A DNA stretch of 64,000 nucleotides, taken from Lagopus muta (lineage: Eukaryota > Chordata > Aves > Galliformes > Phasianidae). Numbering within the stretch: position 1 is the stretch's first letter; each line of letters starts with the position of its first letter. The DNA lies in NCBI RefSeq assembly GCF_023343835.1, contig NC_064443.1, positions 6,944,001-7,008,000 on the forward strand. Reading direction: 5' to 3'. Below the pieces are notes generated by a model, which was not told the origin of the DNA, did not search any database, and saw nothing but the letters and a program-made list of their open reading frames with translations. Made by a program: the position numbers and the translations under genes. Of this stretch, positions 1-12,500 are shown in pieces.

Positions 1-385
1 GACTGACAGCATAGAGCCCACGACACACCAGGATCTGAGTTAACCCATTTAAACACACTTCAATATTCACCGTACCGTGGACACCATCTTATATTTTTAA
101 GCATTAAGGCAAAAAAATGGATTGTAGGCTCCTAAGAGCCTTAAAACCCACTAGTTTATCTAGAAGGGGGTGGAGGTGGTGAATCATACCAGCTGATCTC
201 AGACAAGCAGTCAGATGAGAATAGAGACTAAAACCCATTCTTAAACTGAATTTACACTTCCAAATGTATTTATTTTAAAGTTAAGCAAAATACATTCAGC
301 AAGATGATGCTGCAGGCATTTCTGGTACAAAAACAAAGTACTAAATAAAGAAGTAGCACCTTATATATGTTTGAATTAAACTTAC
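1..385 (-). other. DCP1A: DCP1A intron 6 (partial)
   Basis: AT-rich sequence downstream of the exon 6 donor, running off the left edge. No exon 7 is recognisable and nothing else is visible. Confidence 0.8.
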
Positions 386-505
386 TTGATCTTGCACTTG
401 TAATGAAGTGTTTTGTTCAGAAGTCTCTGCGCTTTCTGGCTTTGTGGCATTTGCATGTTGTTGCACACCAGAACTTGACATGACACTCAAATCACTGACT
501 TGATT
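386..505 (-). CDS. DCP1A: DCP1A coding exon 6
   Basis: This 120-nt, 40-codon exon starts NQVSDLSVMSSSG and ends QVQDQ. The acceptor is tccccag and the donor is gtaagt. It belongs to the low-complexity Ser/Thr/Gln-rich linker, which diverges between species. It is assigned mainly from position, phase (0/0) and the starting NQ, which is shared with the mammalian protein at the same place. Confidence 0.85.
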
Positions 506-3500
506 CTGGGGAAAAAAAAAAATACAGACCCACTTTGGTCAAAATATTGACTTTTGACAGACATCGCAGAATTCCCAAGTCTCAGGAAGTAAAATCATAC
601 CAAGATATACGTTATCTGGCACGTGTTCATAACACTTTTATTTTTAAAGGAGTGAATAAAACAAAGAAAATAAAGACAGGCTTTTCACATTCTTTTCCTG
701 CATTAGCTGCCATTGAGGACATTAAATCAAGAACTTAAAGCTGCTTAGAAAAAAAACTTGTCAGAAATCATTCTGAAGTGATTGGATAAAGAGCTTGTTG
801 ATGACTTATTTCCACTAGATTTTAATAACGTGCAGTATTTTCAGAAGATGTTAACCGGGTTTTAGGTGAATAAGGCTAAAAGGACAAGAAAGTCAAAGTA
901 ATAATAAGCTTACAACTGTTCACAGATTGAGTTGACTTTAATGTTTAACAAATACATAAACAACACTTATTACAACCTAAAGCACTAGTGGAAGAGCAAC
1001 CATAGAACTAACAGTCTAGCATTTAGTAGATGAACCTAACTACACCTTATCTCTATATGGATGAACATCAGCACAACACACCATTTCTTTGTCACTTACC
1101 TGTCACAGCAACAAAATATAGGTTAAACCTTTCAGCAAGAAGTTAGAAACAATCTGAGCTTTATTATTGTTTTCTAAATCTATTTGAAAGAGATTGATAC
1201 AAAATGGACAGAGAAACAACTCCTGCCTTTATGCCTTTTAGCCACCAATTTGAAAGGTTAGCAGGCCTCTTTTTGGGCCTGAAATAGTGGACTGCCTTAG
1301 AGTTAATTACAGAAACAAAACAAAATACAGAGATTTCCTTCACTAGAGGATAATCCGCAATGTTTCCATTCTCAGAATGAAATACACACAAAAACACTAT
1401 AAAAAAACATCCATTCACTTCATTAAAAAAAATCTCAGAATTCATTCATTTTCACATATGGCCTGGATGCAGCAAGTACTTGAAGGATTTAAGCTGATTT
1501 GGAATCCTAGATTAAATCACTCAGACCTTCATAAATCTCTTTTTCACTCTCTGCCCCCTTCTCATGCTGACACTCTGCCAATCTGTCGTGGGCTGCACAC
1601 AAGGATTACTGTATGATCCATCTGGAATGTACCATGCAAATAAGTACTTTCTGCTCCTAAATACAAATTCAAGTGTAATTATTGAGTGCCATAAAATAAT
1701 TTTAAAAAAATTTAGAAAGGATATCTTAAGAAGCCATCTTCAAGTTGCTTGCCTAATCATATTAACAATGATGTATGCTGGTTACGAGGAACTCTATAAT
1801 TAAGATGCCTGAATCTTGGCACTAAAGCTGAAGCGGTTAGTAGAACATCCTCCAAAAAGTTTGCTCAATTCTATTTACCTACCAACTTGTTCAGAACTGC
1901 AGTCATAGCAGGTTAATGGATTAAGTTTGGCAGATTCAGTTTTCAGCTCACATACATACAAAGCAAAGTTTTTCTAGTTACAAAGGTGCTCTAAAAGCAT
2001 CAGGCAGCAAAATCAAGATTGAGATGTAAAAAAGTCAGATACGTAGTACATCTGTGCATTTCCATACTGTGTGACAGCTGCCACAGCCTATTTATCAGTA
2101 TTTTACTTTTCTACAGAGCTTCATCCACTATGCTTAGGAATTCTGTTACTAAGGAAAAGCTTTCAACATTCTCACACAAAAAGACCAGAAAATTAAGAAT
2201 GGAGAAGCCAGGATATCTGGAGTGATTTTTTTTTCCTTTAATAAGAAAAAAAGCCTTCCATTTCTTCAAATCTGTCTCACTTGATACAACATTGAAAAAT
2301 GAGTCATTCAGCTTTTGATGCTCCCTTTTGTGCTCTAATAAAAACTGCTACTTCGTATGAAAGCCAACACTGTGAAAGACCTTCTTCTCAAACAGGATTA
2401 ATGCATTAAGCATTAGAGGCAGATTTTCTTTGGTATTTACATTAAAACATTCTGAAAACAACACTGATTTTCACAAACTAGTATCTAGTCCAGGTCAACT
2501 ACAGTCTATGGTCTGTCACATTCATCTATCCTTATTGCTACGTGAAAAACTGCACAGAAGTTGGCTTGCACATGGCTTAGCCCACGTGTTTTTTTTTCCC
2601 CTCCCATTCCACAATGTGTTGTAGCAACCTAGAATCCTATGAAGGTCTTGCATTTACTCAGTAGGAACTCTGAAGCATCCCACAGCACAAGAAATAAAAC
2701 ACTGAAACGCTTCTACCTTTCTCCCACCAACACAGCTAAAAGAACCCATACCATCTCTGCCACATTATGCCAAGACATTACTATTGTATATTCTTGTATC
2801 AGTAGGCTTAGAAAAAAATGCCTTCAGAATTTCTAGGGCAATTTGTGCAAAACCCAGAAAAAGTAACACTTGTGTCTTCCACGTTTGAATTTGACTCTCA
2901 GGACTATGCAAATTAATAACTTCAAGAGAACTAATGTTTTCCTTCATTATCTAAACTTGTGAATTTAATAGTGGCAAAAGACTATTCTGCACTCAGAACC
3001 CACTGTTCTGAGATAATTTATTATGGGATAGACACATGGTAGGCAGAATGAAGTAGTACACTAGGGAACAGCAGGAAAAACTTACACCTGGTCTACAGCA
3101 GTTAAAATATGCTTTATAGAATGTAAATGTGCACTGACTAAATTGCAACCCTTCTCCATGGGATTTATTTTTTTTTTTTACAATTAATACTGATATCGTC
3201 AGGTATAATTTTTTTTTTGCTACTCCTAGAGATAATTTTCTCACAGCATTAGCAATTTTTGTGGAATGGGTCTATCAAGTTCCATTTTCAAGTCATATGA
3301 CAGAATCAATGAGACTTTCTTAATACAGTATAGTGAGGAAGCAAACAAGGCAGCAGTGTGACAACAAGGCTACTGGAACAACGGCAGAGAATGCTTTCTC
3401 TTTAAAAGAAACACATTCAAGTGTGTTAAAAACTACTTTCTATATAGGTTTTCCAACCAACAAAAAGATAAAAAATTGGCTAAGTTGCCTGCTTAAGCCA

Positions 3501-6500
3501 AGAATTTCACCTCGTATAACCACAGCCCTGTAGGTCACTGTGCATCTCTGCTCGTATCACAAACACAGGATAGTACACAGCTAGTGGGCTCTTTCTTATT
3601 TAAGGCCAAAGCAATTTGGTATGCAACTCAATGAATGTTGTTGATTAAGGCACAAATAACAGCAAACCTCCTCCAGTGATTTTCAATAGAGGGAAAAAAA
3701 ACTAAAAAACACAAATGTCAGCTACTATTAAGAATATTCACAGAAGTGGAGCTTCAGGATCAAAAAAACCTGTCATCTACTCTTCTACAGTGTTACATGT
3801 ATGTTCACATTTTCTTTGCGACTGATTTCAAGACATGACAGTAGATAAATACCGATACTATGGAGCCTTGGCATCTATTTTAGAAAAAAAAGTATTTGTT
3901 GCATTTGCTTCCCCAGGTATCTGTTTTCAATACAGTGCTTTTTCTCCAGGAGGTAACAATTCAAATACACAAAATTACAGGCCCAATAAATTACTGATTA
4001 CATGTGCTACTTTCAATCTTAGATGACAACATACTACACAGTACAACTTAGTACACAAGAATACTTCTCTACCATTGCTCTCTCACAGGTCACAAGGGAT
4101 GCATTTCACCAGACTCCATACGAGGCCTTAACCCCCTTACTCAGAAGGGTTTTCTTTTGCTCATAATGCAAGAAAATAAATACATTTCCTTACTCGCTCA
4201 TATTCAACCTTGGCTTTACTGAGCATTTCCAGGATGTCAATAGGTCTGTTCTCACTGCAGCCATTTGTTCTGCTGGGACTTTTTCTGTCCTGAGAAACTT
4301 GTTGCGATCTCTGAGCTTCTTGTTCTACCACTCTGTAACAGGAAAGGAGAAATGGGTTTTCAAAATTTTATCTGGAATGAACATCTTGTAGAAGACAGTG
4401 AAGAAAACCACAATTCACAGCACATAAACACATTTTGTTCTGCTTAAATGAAAACCTAACACGTAGTTGGCCAAAGTTACAAACACAGCACTGGTTTTTA
4501 AGTCAGCATTTGCCTGCAGTAAACACCGCTTCTGTAAAACTGTCATTTTATTATAAAAAAATGTCTAAACATGTGGACATCAGTGTCATACAAAGAGTAC
4601 AGGCATTACAACAAAGACTGAGTAAAATAGATTTTTTTTTTTTATTCCTTACTTCTTAACACGCAGTGTTTCCATGTTCAGCCACACCAGGTCACGCTAT
4701 TCAACAAAATCAATTACAAACCAGTTCTAATTTAGGACAAGGCCTACCATTAGAAAACAACACTCAGGGGAAGAAGACAGCTGGCTCATACCAGATGTCT
4801 CTGGAGCCAGTATGGAAAGAAGCTTAGAGCAAGCTACCTTTCCTCCCTCTAAGAGCTTTGGAAAGAAGAGCAAACCATTTTCTTCTCTAGCTGCCTAGCA
4901 GTAAATCCAATTACTTGTAGGCTTGTAACAATGCACTTCCTCTGGTCTTTGACACCTACAGCTCATTCATCACTTCTTCACTACCCATACTGCCTTAAGA
5001 CTAAGAAAACTTGTTAAAAGATGATTAAGATGCACATAAGGAAGATGTATTCCTCATGCATTTCATTAACGAAAGTAAAGGCAACATACATTTCTACCGT
5101 TAATCCATATACAGTTCACAAGATATACATGGCCATGCAATGCACTAATGCTTATCTTCTTGAAATAAACACACACCAGCCTGTAATCCCCTCTTTTTTT
5201 AAGCCTGCATTAATCAAATATGTTAAGAAAAAAAACAAGCACAGAAAGCAGGGCAGAGCTCTGGAGCTGGCACATCACCTAAACTCTCATGCTGCAGAGC
5301 TGATGGGGCAGCCGAGAGGTGCCATCACAGCAATCACAGAAAGTGTCAATCATTCCAGCCTCCAGTTTCTTCTGGTCAGCTAGGATTCAGGAATAACTCT
5401 GCAGCATATAGACTGCTGAGTAAATAGATATTTGTATGTACCTCTACATTACCACTCTTAAAGAAAAAACAGCACAAGTCTGCAATTCCTCCCAGTTTTC
5501 TAGCAGCTAAGACCCTTCAGTAGAGTTCAACCGGGTTTACTTCAAGAAAGATTAGATTAAAAAAAGGCAACAGACTTAACCAGGAAAATTAGTTTCAAAG
5601 CTTCTAATCATACACACTGCTTATTTATCCAGATTTTCATTATTCGGTACAACTTTCTCTATTTGTATGCAAGCATTAACCTGCAAACCTAACTCAGAAT
5701 CTGGGGGCCAATCTACTCTGCCAGACAATTTCTAAGAATTGCAACATGTGCTGGTTTGGCTGAAGCAGCTCAATACTGTACAAACGTTTCTATGGTGACA
5801 CCATCAGAGTACATTTTGTTCTAGCACCCCACATGGTCATACAGTCCTGACTTGGGACTTGTATAAATGTAAATCCGAAACTAGGGATGAGAGAAGGCGA
5901 GATGAAAGAAACAGAACACTTTGCTGAGATTTAAGTGTCAGCGTGGCTACATCAGGAAAAATAAACACTTCAGTTAAAGGGCAAATTCTGGACAGCTGAA
6001 GTCATGCATGTTCTGCCTTGTAGGTGAAAGGAAGGCTTGTGGCTTTGGACTCTCCTTTACTCACTAGTTGTTCCAAAAGCTTTCAACAAAACATCTTCCC
6101 ATTGAAATGATACTAGCTGGTATAAAAAAAAATTTCAACAAGTATATCAATTTTACAGAGGCATTTCAGAAATATTTCTACAGAGCATTTCACAATTGTT
6201 TTTTGTGTCCACTACAAGGTGTTACTTACCTTTTTCATTTTTTTTTTTTTTTTTTTCTTAAAGAATAATAAAAATTATCTTCTCATGTAGACAAGCATAA
6301 ATACCTCTTCAGTGTAGCCTTGTGCAGGTTACATTCAGATGCTGGTGGGAGTAAATGCCCCAAACTCTGTACCCCCAAAACTCAGATACAAGCAATGAGC
6401 TAGAACTGGAAGAGTATCTCAAAATAGTTTAGGTCAGATGGCTGAAATAGGTTAAATCAAGCCTACAAGCTAACCTCAGTATAAAAATATTACAACTTTC

Positions 6501-9500
6501 ATGTCAGAAAGCAATGAAGTTCCACAAAGACTTGGATTCTGGCAAATATGAGGAAAAACTCTGCTTTATGCCTATGCCTTTTAGAAATCCTACCCTTCAC
6601 TAACAATTTCCACTTGACCCAAATTAATTCCTTCTGAAGTGGTTTGAACACTCCTATAGACTTCTTTCACACTAAGAAGTATTCCAGAATTTTCTAAAGA
6701 CAACGCTCAGAAACACCTTAGCTGGAGAAAAACATCAAAAGAAAAAGCTTCCACTAACACTAGTCTATACTCTGAGTACGCTCTGTGTGCAATCAGGATT
6801 AAGACTTCTTTAAACAAGGCCTGCTGTTTCTTTCCATTATATCAGATAGTGGAAGAGGCACACATTCCTTCAGGGACACAGTAGTGGTTGTGACAGTTTG
6901 CTCAAGAATAACTGCAGTTACAGCACTAAAAAAATACCTGGCACAACCTCACAGAAGAGTATGGGTGGAGGACAAGGAGAGAGAGAATGTGAGAAGTGAA
7001 GATTACAAAGCCTGTGAAGAGTAATTTACTTTCCTTTTGAAAGATAAGCCACCAAAATATAAATGGAAGGCTGGCAATCTTGTTAACTCAATCTGGCACA
7101 ATAAGGTCAACTCAAACAGCAGGAAAGAGAATGCAAATCTCCTTGCAACCTTTTATGGTTATGTTTTTGAATCGCCGAGGTGCTCAGAAGTCAGTACATT
7201 TTCCAATAAGCGACACAACAAAACCCACCTAAACCAACTGGTACTAACAGCCACAATCCAAAATCCCACTGCTCACTACAAAAAAAAACAATGAAACAAT
7301 GTTTTTGGAAGACAAATAGTTACTGAAAAATACACTGAAATGAAGTATGGTAGGGCCTGCTGCAATGCAGAAAAACGTTAAATACCTCTCTCAATATACA
7401 AAAATGGCTTCCTCAAATTCTTTTGTTACTCCTAAAGCAATACACATGAGTATTTAAGCATTCTATATTCTAATAATGCAGAAAGACCTAAAAAAAAAAT
7501 CACTTAAGTAATTAAAGTAATGAAGGACTTACTACTAGCAGAACTTCAGCTAGCACGGTCAACTTACACCAAATTAATACTTCCTATTTATTTCCATGGA
7601 AACTACAAGAGATAGAAAGAGCACAATAACACTATTTGAGTGTCCTGTAGCTGAGAATTTGTTGTCTTTCAACAGTCACCACCACTAGCTACGCATTTTT
7701 GCCAGCAGTGAACAAGGCCCATGCGCTGAGCTAGTAAAGTCTATACCAGCAGAAGTGCCCTGCTGCTGAAATGCAACACCTACCACTCACTGAGCTCATG
7801 TCTACTGTTTGGTCTCCATAAACATTCAGCAAGCACCAAAATCAGTGGATGCCATTTTTTCCACATAGAGGAATTTAATCCTATCCCTTTGCTTCATACA
7901 CACATCCCTGTCGGATGCCCTTTTGTCAGACTGCCCGTCTGCTGCCATCCGTCACACGACAGCAACATGCCATGGAATACTGCCTTTCCACCAACAGTCA
8001 ACTCTGATGTCATGGGCCAACGTAATACAGGAGGAGCATTACTTTCAGAGCAGACCTTGTAGTAGCAAAAGACAATCATACTGACACAGGGGTCCATGCT
8101 GTTCAGAACAATGTAACTATCTGCATTCTGTAAGTATTAAATCAGTAAGTTCTTATAACTACATATTTCTCTAGTTTCACTTGCATCAGAAGTTTTAAGT
8201 GACATTGGTCAAGACAGGCATGAAACAGATTTTTAGAAATGTTAACTCTAATTTCAGTTTCCAAGATCTTGCAACCCACAATCATTCCAATACAAAAAAA
8301 ATAATCGGCAATTCATCTTGAAATGACATTCACACTACATCTACTTTACATATTATGTTTGCCTGTCTTTAAAGATGGCATGACTTGAAAGACATTTTGC
8401 TGATTAAGGCATCCAGCAGAAAATTCAGAAAGCAGTAATGGTGAAGAAAAGCAAAGTAGAGTACAAAGGAAGAGAATATACTCCATAAAACACATTCTGC
8501 ATTTTTGCTGGGGTGACTACCCCATCCCATGCTTCAAAACTCTTCCCTTTTGCAGAATCACAGAACTGCAGGGGTTATACTGAAAATGTACTTAAGCCTA
8601 TTCTCATCCTCTTCAACAGACCAGACAATCAGCAGCACAACACACCTGAAGCAAAGAAATAACCACAAGAAGACTCTCTACCTTCCAATCACTAAGCATA
8701 TCATACTGCAAACTTAACCAGTTTCAGCTTCCCTTGGCCTCTCTTGTTCAGACTTCGACACTCTGAAGTCCTTTCCAGCAGTGCCAGTGCGACCATCCGC
8801 ACTACAGAACAGAAGCGGTAACTGTACAGCTGTACGGACAGCAGCTTCAACAGTTTGTTACTGCAAACACAACTTCTAAAGTTTCTTTAAAACGAGATCA
8901 TTTCAGCAATGCTCCTGCTGCACAGCCTGTGAAGAGACTTCAAGAGTCTCAGGAGCTACAAAATAAGAGCAGACAGGGCAGCATTATAAACAATCTTTTA
9001 TCTCCAGAAAAAGAAAAAATAATGAAATCAACACTGAATAATAACCCAGCAATTTAGCAACAACAAGCCTTTTTATTTCACTATTCAGCCAATGCTCCTT
9101 ATGCAATTTTTAGTTCAGTAATATTTCTCTCCATGCAAAACAAAAAGTACAATACATAGTGGTTGTATTACGTAAAAGAATTACAAAGAACAAAACAGCA
9201 GTACTTACTTAGCCATGAGTTTTGCTATTCGATGACAGTCATTCTTGTCATAAAACCAGATACTGTAAATTGACACTTGAAAACAAGGAAAAAAAAAGGC
9301 AGTGTAAGACAACAGTTGGTAAATAAATCAGTAGGAAGGAAGCAAAAAAACAGCCCATTGGCTCTGCAATATGTGAATTAACATCAACTCAAACGTCCTC
9401 TGCATGATCAAATACTTCTTAAATAAGTGATTACAAATAGCATGTAAGCAAACACATACACAGTGTAAATCAGATTAAATGGATGCATGACAAAACTTTG

Positions 9501-12500
9501 ATGTTTGATCACAAATAAAAATATCAAGGAAATAACATACCAGATGCCTTCTTACTACAGTTGCAACCCTCTACTTAGAATGGCAGATTTTACCACTAAA
9601 CTAGGCTAAAGACCACCCTTGTGTCAGGGTTTTTTTTTTTTTTTGAACACTCATTTTTAAATTTGTCAGTTTTTGAAGTTCAATGAACACATCCAAGTTT
9701 GAGTTACCAGAATTCAGTCAGAGGCTCTGTGGAAGGTGCCCTCTCCAAATTCTCTTTTCTAAGGAGTAATAGTATTGGAAGGAAGTGGCAGCAAAGCTCC
9801 AATCACACTTTCACATTCATGGAGCAGCTTAAAGCTAGATGCAGATTGAACACTACTCATTGAAGGCAGCAATGACAAAACAGCAAGGGCAAAAGGTTTT
9901 CAGCTCAGCAAGGCACCAAGCTCAACCTGGCTTTCAGGACAAGGAAAACTCCCCGAAAGTTGGCCAAATTAGATACTGACCATTCAGCTGAAAGACATCA
10001 GAAACATGGTCAGCAGTGCCACATGGAATTTATTTAGCAACCACATCGTAATGATGTCATTTTTACCCTCACACATCCTCATCTCCTCATGGGATGGCCC
10101 ACAGCTGTGCCAACCCAAGAGATCTTCAGAACCATATTTGATTCAATTCACACAGCTAGTTATTTCATATCTTGCTTCACCAATGAAATTTACCAATGCA
10201 GAGTGTAAAATTTCTCAAAAGGCAATTAGACACTTTACATGTTGCCACTGGATTGTTTTCATGCCTGAAAAAGATATTTTTAGCCTAAGTCATCTTTATA
10301 TTGATGTTCATGCCAATATTTTTATTAATTGAAATCTGTAAAGGGAAAGAATGAGTTAAAGATACATATTTGTAACTAGTAACATCTTGACATTTCAAGA
10401 TTTTTATTATTTGAAGTCCCTTCCTGCCCTCCCAACTCAAAATCTCAACCAAAGCCCATTCAAAATTACTTTGTCACACCAAAAATTTCAGAACTTCTAG
10501 TTACCCTACTCTTACTGTATCAGACAAAACTGCTGTGCCCACATGTTCTTTCTATAACAACATCCTAGGACAAACCACAGTCCTACTTTATCTTCTTATT
10601 GTTCTAAACAACTACATTCAAGTATGTTTCCTTAGAAGTTCTAGAATAAGTAATAACCAATAAAGCTCTTCTAGTCATAAGCAAATAAGTCAATATAGCA
10701 CAATTTAAAGCCTGTCCTAGAAAACAACATAAGCCAATTAAAAAGCACTTCATACACATAGACAATGTTTATGAAACATTTATGAAAATTGACTTTAATG
10801 TAACTGGCCATCTATCACATCGAAACCTAAAACATTTCAGTTTGAGCTATTTCTTTAGTCATAAAGTAGATTTTAATGCTAAATAAAAGCTCCTTCCTTC
10901 CCTACTATCTTTTAGTAGATACACTACTAAAAGAAGAAAGCTTCTTCAAAAGCATACTTACTGAAGAAATAAAGATAAGGAACCTATAATGATAACTTAA
11001 TGGGACCAATGATAAGAGTGGCACACTGTTCTGAAGTAGATTCAAAAACTTGGCTCTGTCTACAGAGTATCATTCCCACCTCACCAGACACTTTGTAGTA
11101 CTGACAAATAATTGCAAGGAGTCACCAAAGAACACTAACAATATTACAAAGATCTACAGCAGATTATGAACATGTGACCTTGGGCATTACATTAAACAGA
11201 GTCCAACAGACTCAAGCATTCGCCTTCCTCTTTTAGAAAGAGGACTCCTTTGTACCATCAGTTCAGCTCTCTCAGACATGCCTCAACTCTCTGCATCAAC
11301 TGATCACTACATATGATACAACTTTAGCTATCAGCATCCTTGTATTAGACTCAGTACTTCTCCAACCTGGATTATCAGATCCAGTGAACATTAGCTGAAT
11401 GTTGGACTTCTCATGGCATGTCTTTCCACTACAGCTCTATAGCAGTTTCATCCAACCTCTCTGCTCACTTACTTTTCCACCTACTTCAACACTTCTACTC
11501 TGTCTTTTCTATACTCACTGCTAGGCAGCGTCTTCAGTAATTAAGTAGAGTCAATCTGTAATCATCATCAATATCTTTCAGTTGGATTCACTTTACATTA
11601 ACAGATGAAGTCATGAGCAACTCATATCAAAGCCAAACCAGACAATAAATTACTGGCAAATTGTTTTATCTTCATCTAAATTGTTCTCAGACATTAGGTA
11701 TCTGGGCAAGTTCATTATGCCACTTTTATTAATAACAGCAATTCAAGTATTACACAAGTAATATCCAACTTCTCGTTTACCTCTTCTACACTGGGATCCT
11801 GCTGCTTCATGGAGCAGCCAGATTACTGTTCCAATGCTGTCCAGCTACCAGATCCAACTCAGAGCAGGGATAACACAACACCACACCAAGAGAGGCCATA
11901 CACTGGCAACCTAACAAAGGCTTCATTACACGGCTGCAGGTTTCATTTTGAATTAGTGGAAAGAGACAGCCTTACCACTCACACTCTCACAACTTTGCCA
12001 TTACTCATACTACCTCAATCCACCCTCATGTCGGTTTCATCCAGACCAGTTCCTCGATATTGTTTGCACATCAGCTTGACAACCATGCTGTCTGTCACAA
12101 GAGAGAGGACACAAACAAGACACTCAGGGCTGCAGAGGAGGGCAAAGTTGCTGAAACGTTCATGAGAATGTTGCCTGAGAATACTGTGTTGAAAGAGAAG
12201 CATGTGGGGTTCATCAGGAGTGCCAATTTGAGAGACTGCAGACACTACCACTCTCTTGCCTAAGGCATGTTAGCCATCTGTGCAGATATGGCTTGATCTC
12301 ATCCAAAAAGATGATACATTTTAAAAAGTTACCATAACTAGTTGGAAGACTTCATGGGAAGAGAGAAAAAATATTTTACAGTTCCATTTTATACATTATA
12401 CAGTGACTGAAGCAGAAAGAGTCAAACTCTGCGAAGAAAGGCTCACATTTTGAAATCGTCCTAAAATATACATGACAATAACTTAATTTTATCTCACTCC

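Noticed and set aside
6221..6230. Perfect minus-strand donor (ggtaagtaac) in DCP1A intron 4
   Set aside because: It is preceded on the transcribed strand by a poly-A run and no acceptor or open frame accompanies it; a pseudo-donor.
8553..8575. cagaatcacagaactgcagggg, similar to a CR1 tail
   Set aside because: Only about 20 bases match and the sequence beyond is unrelated; too short to annotate as an element.
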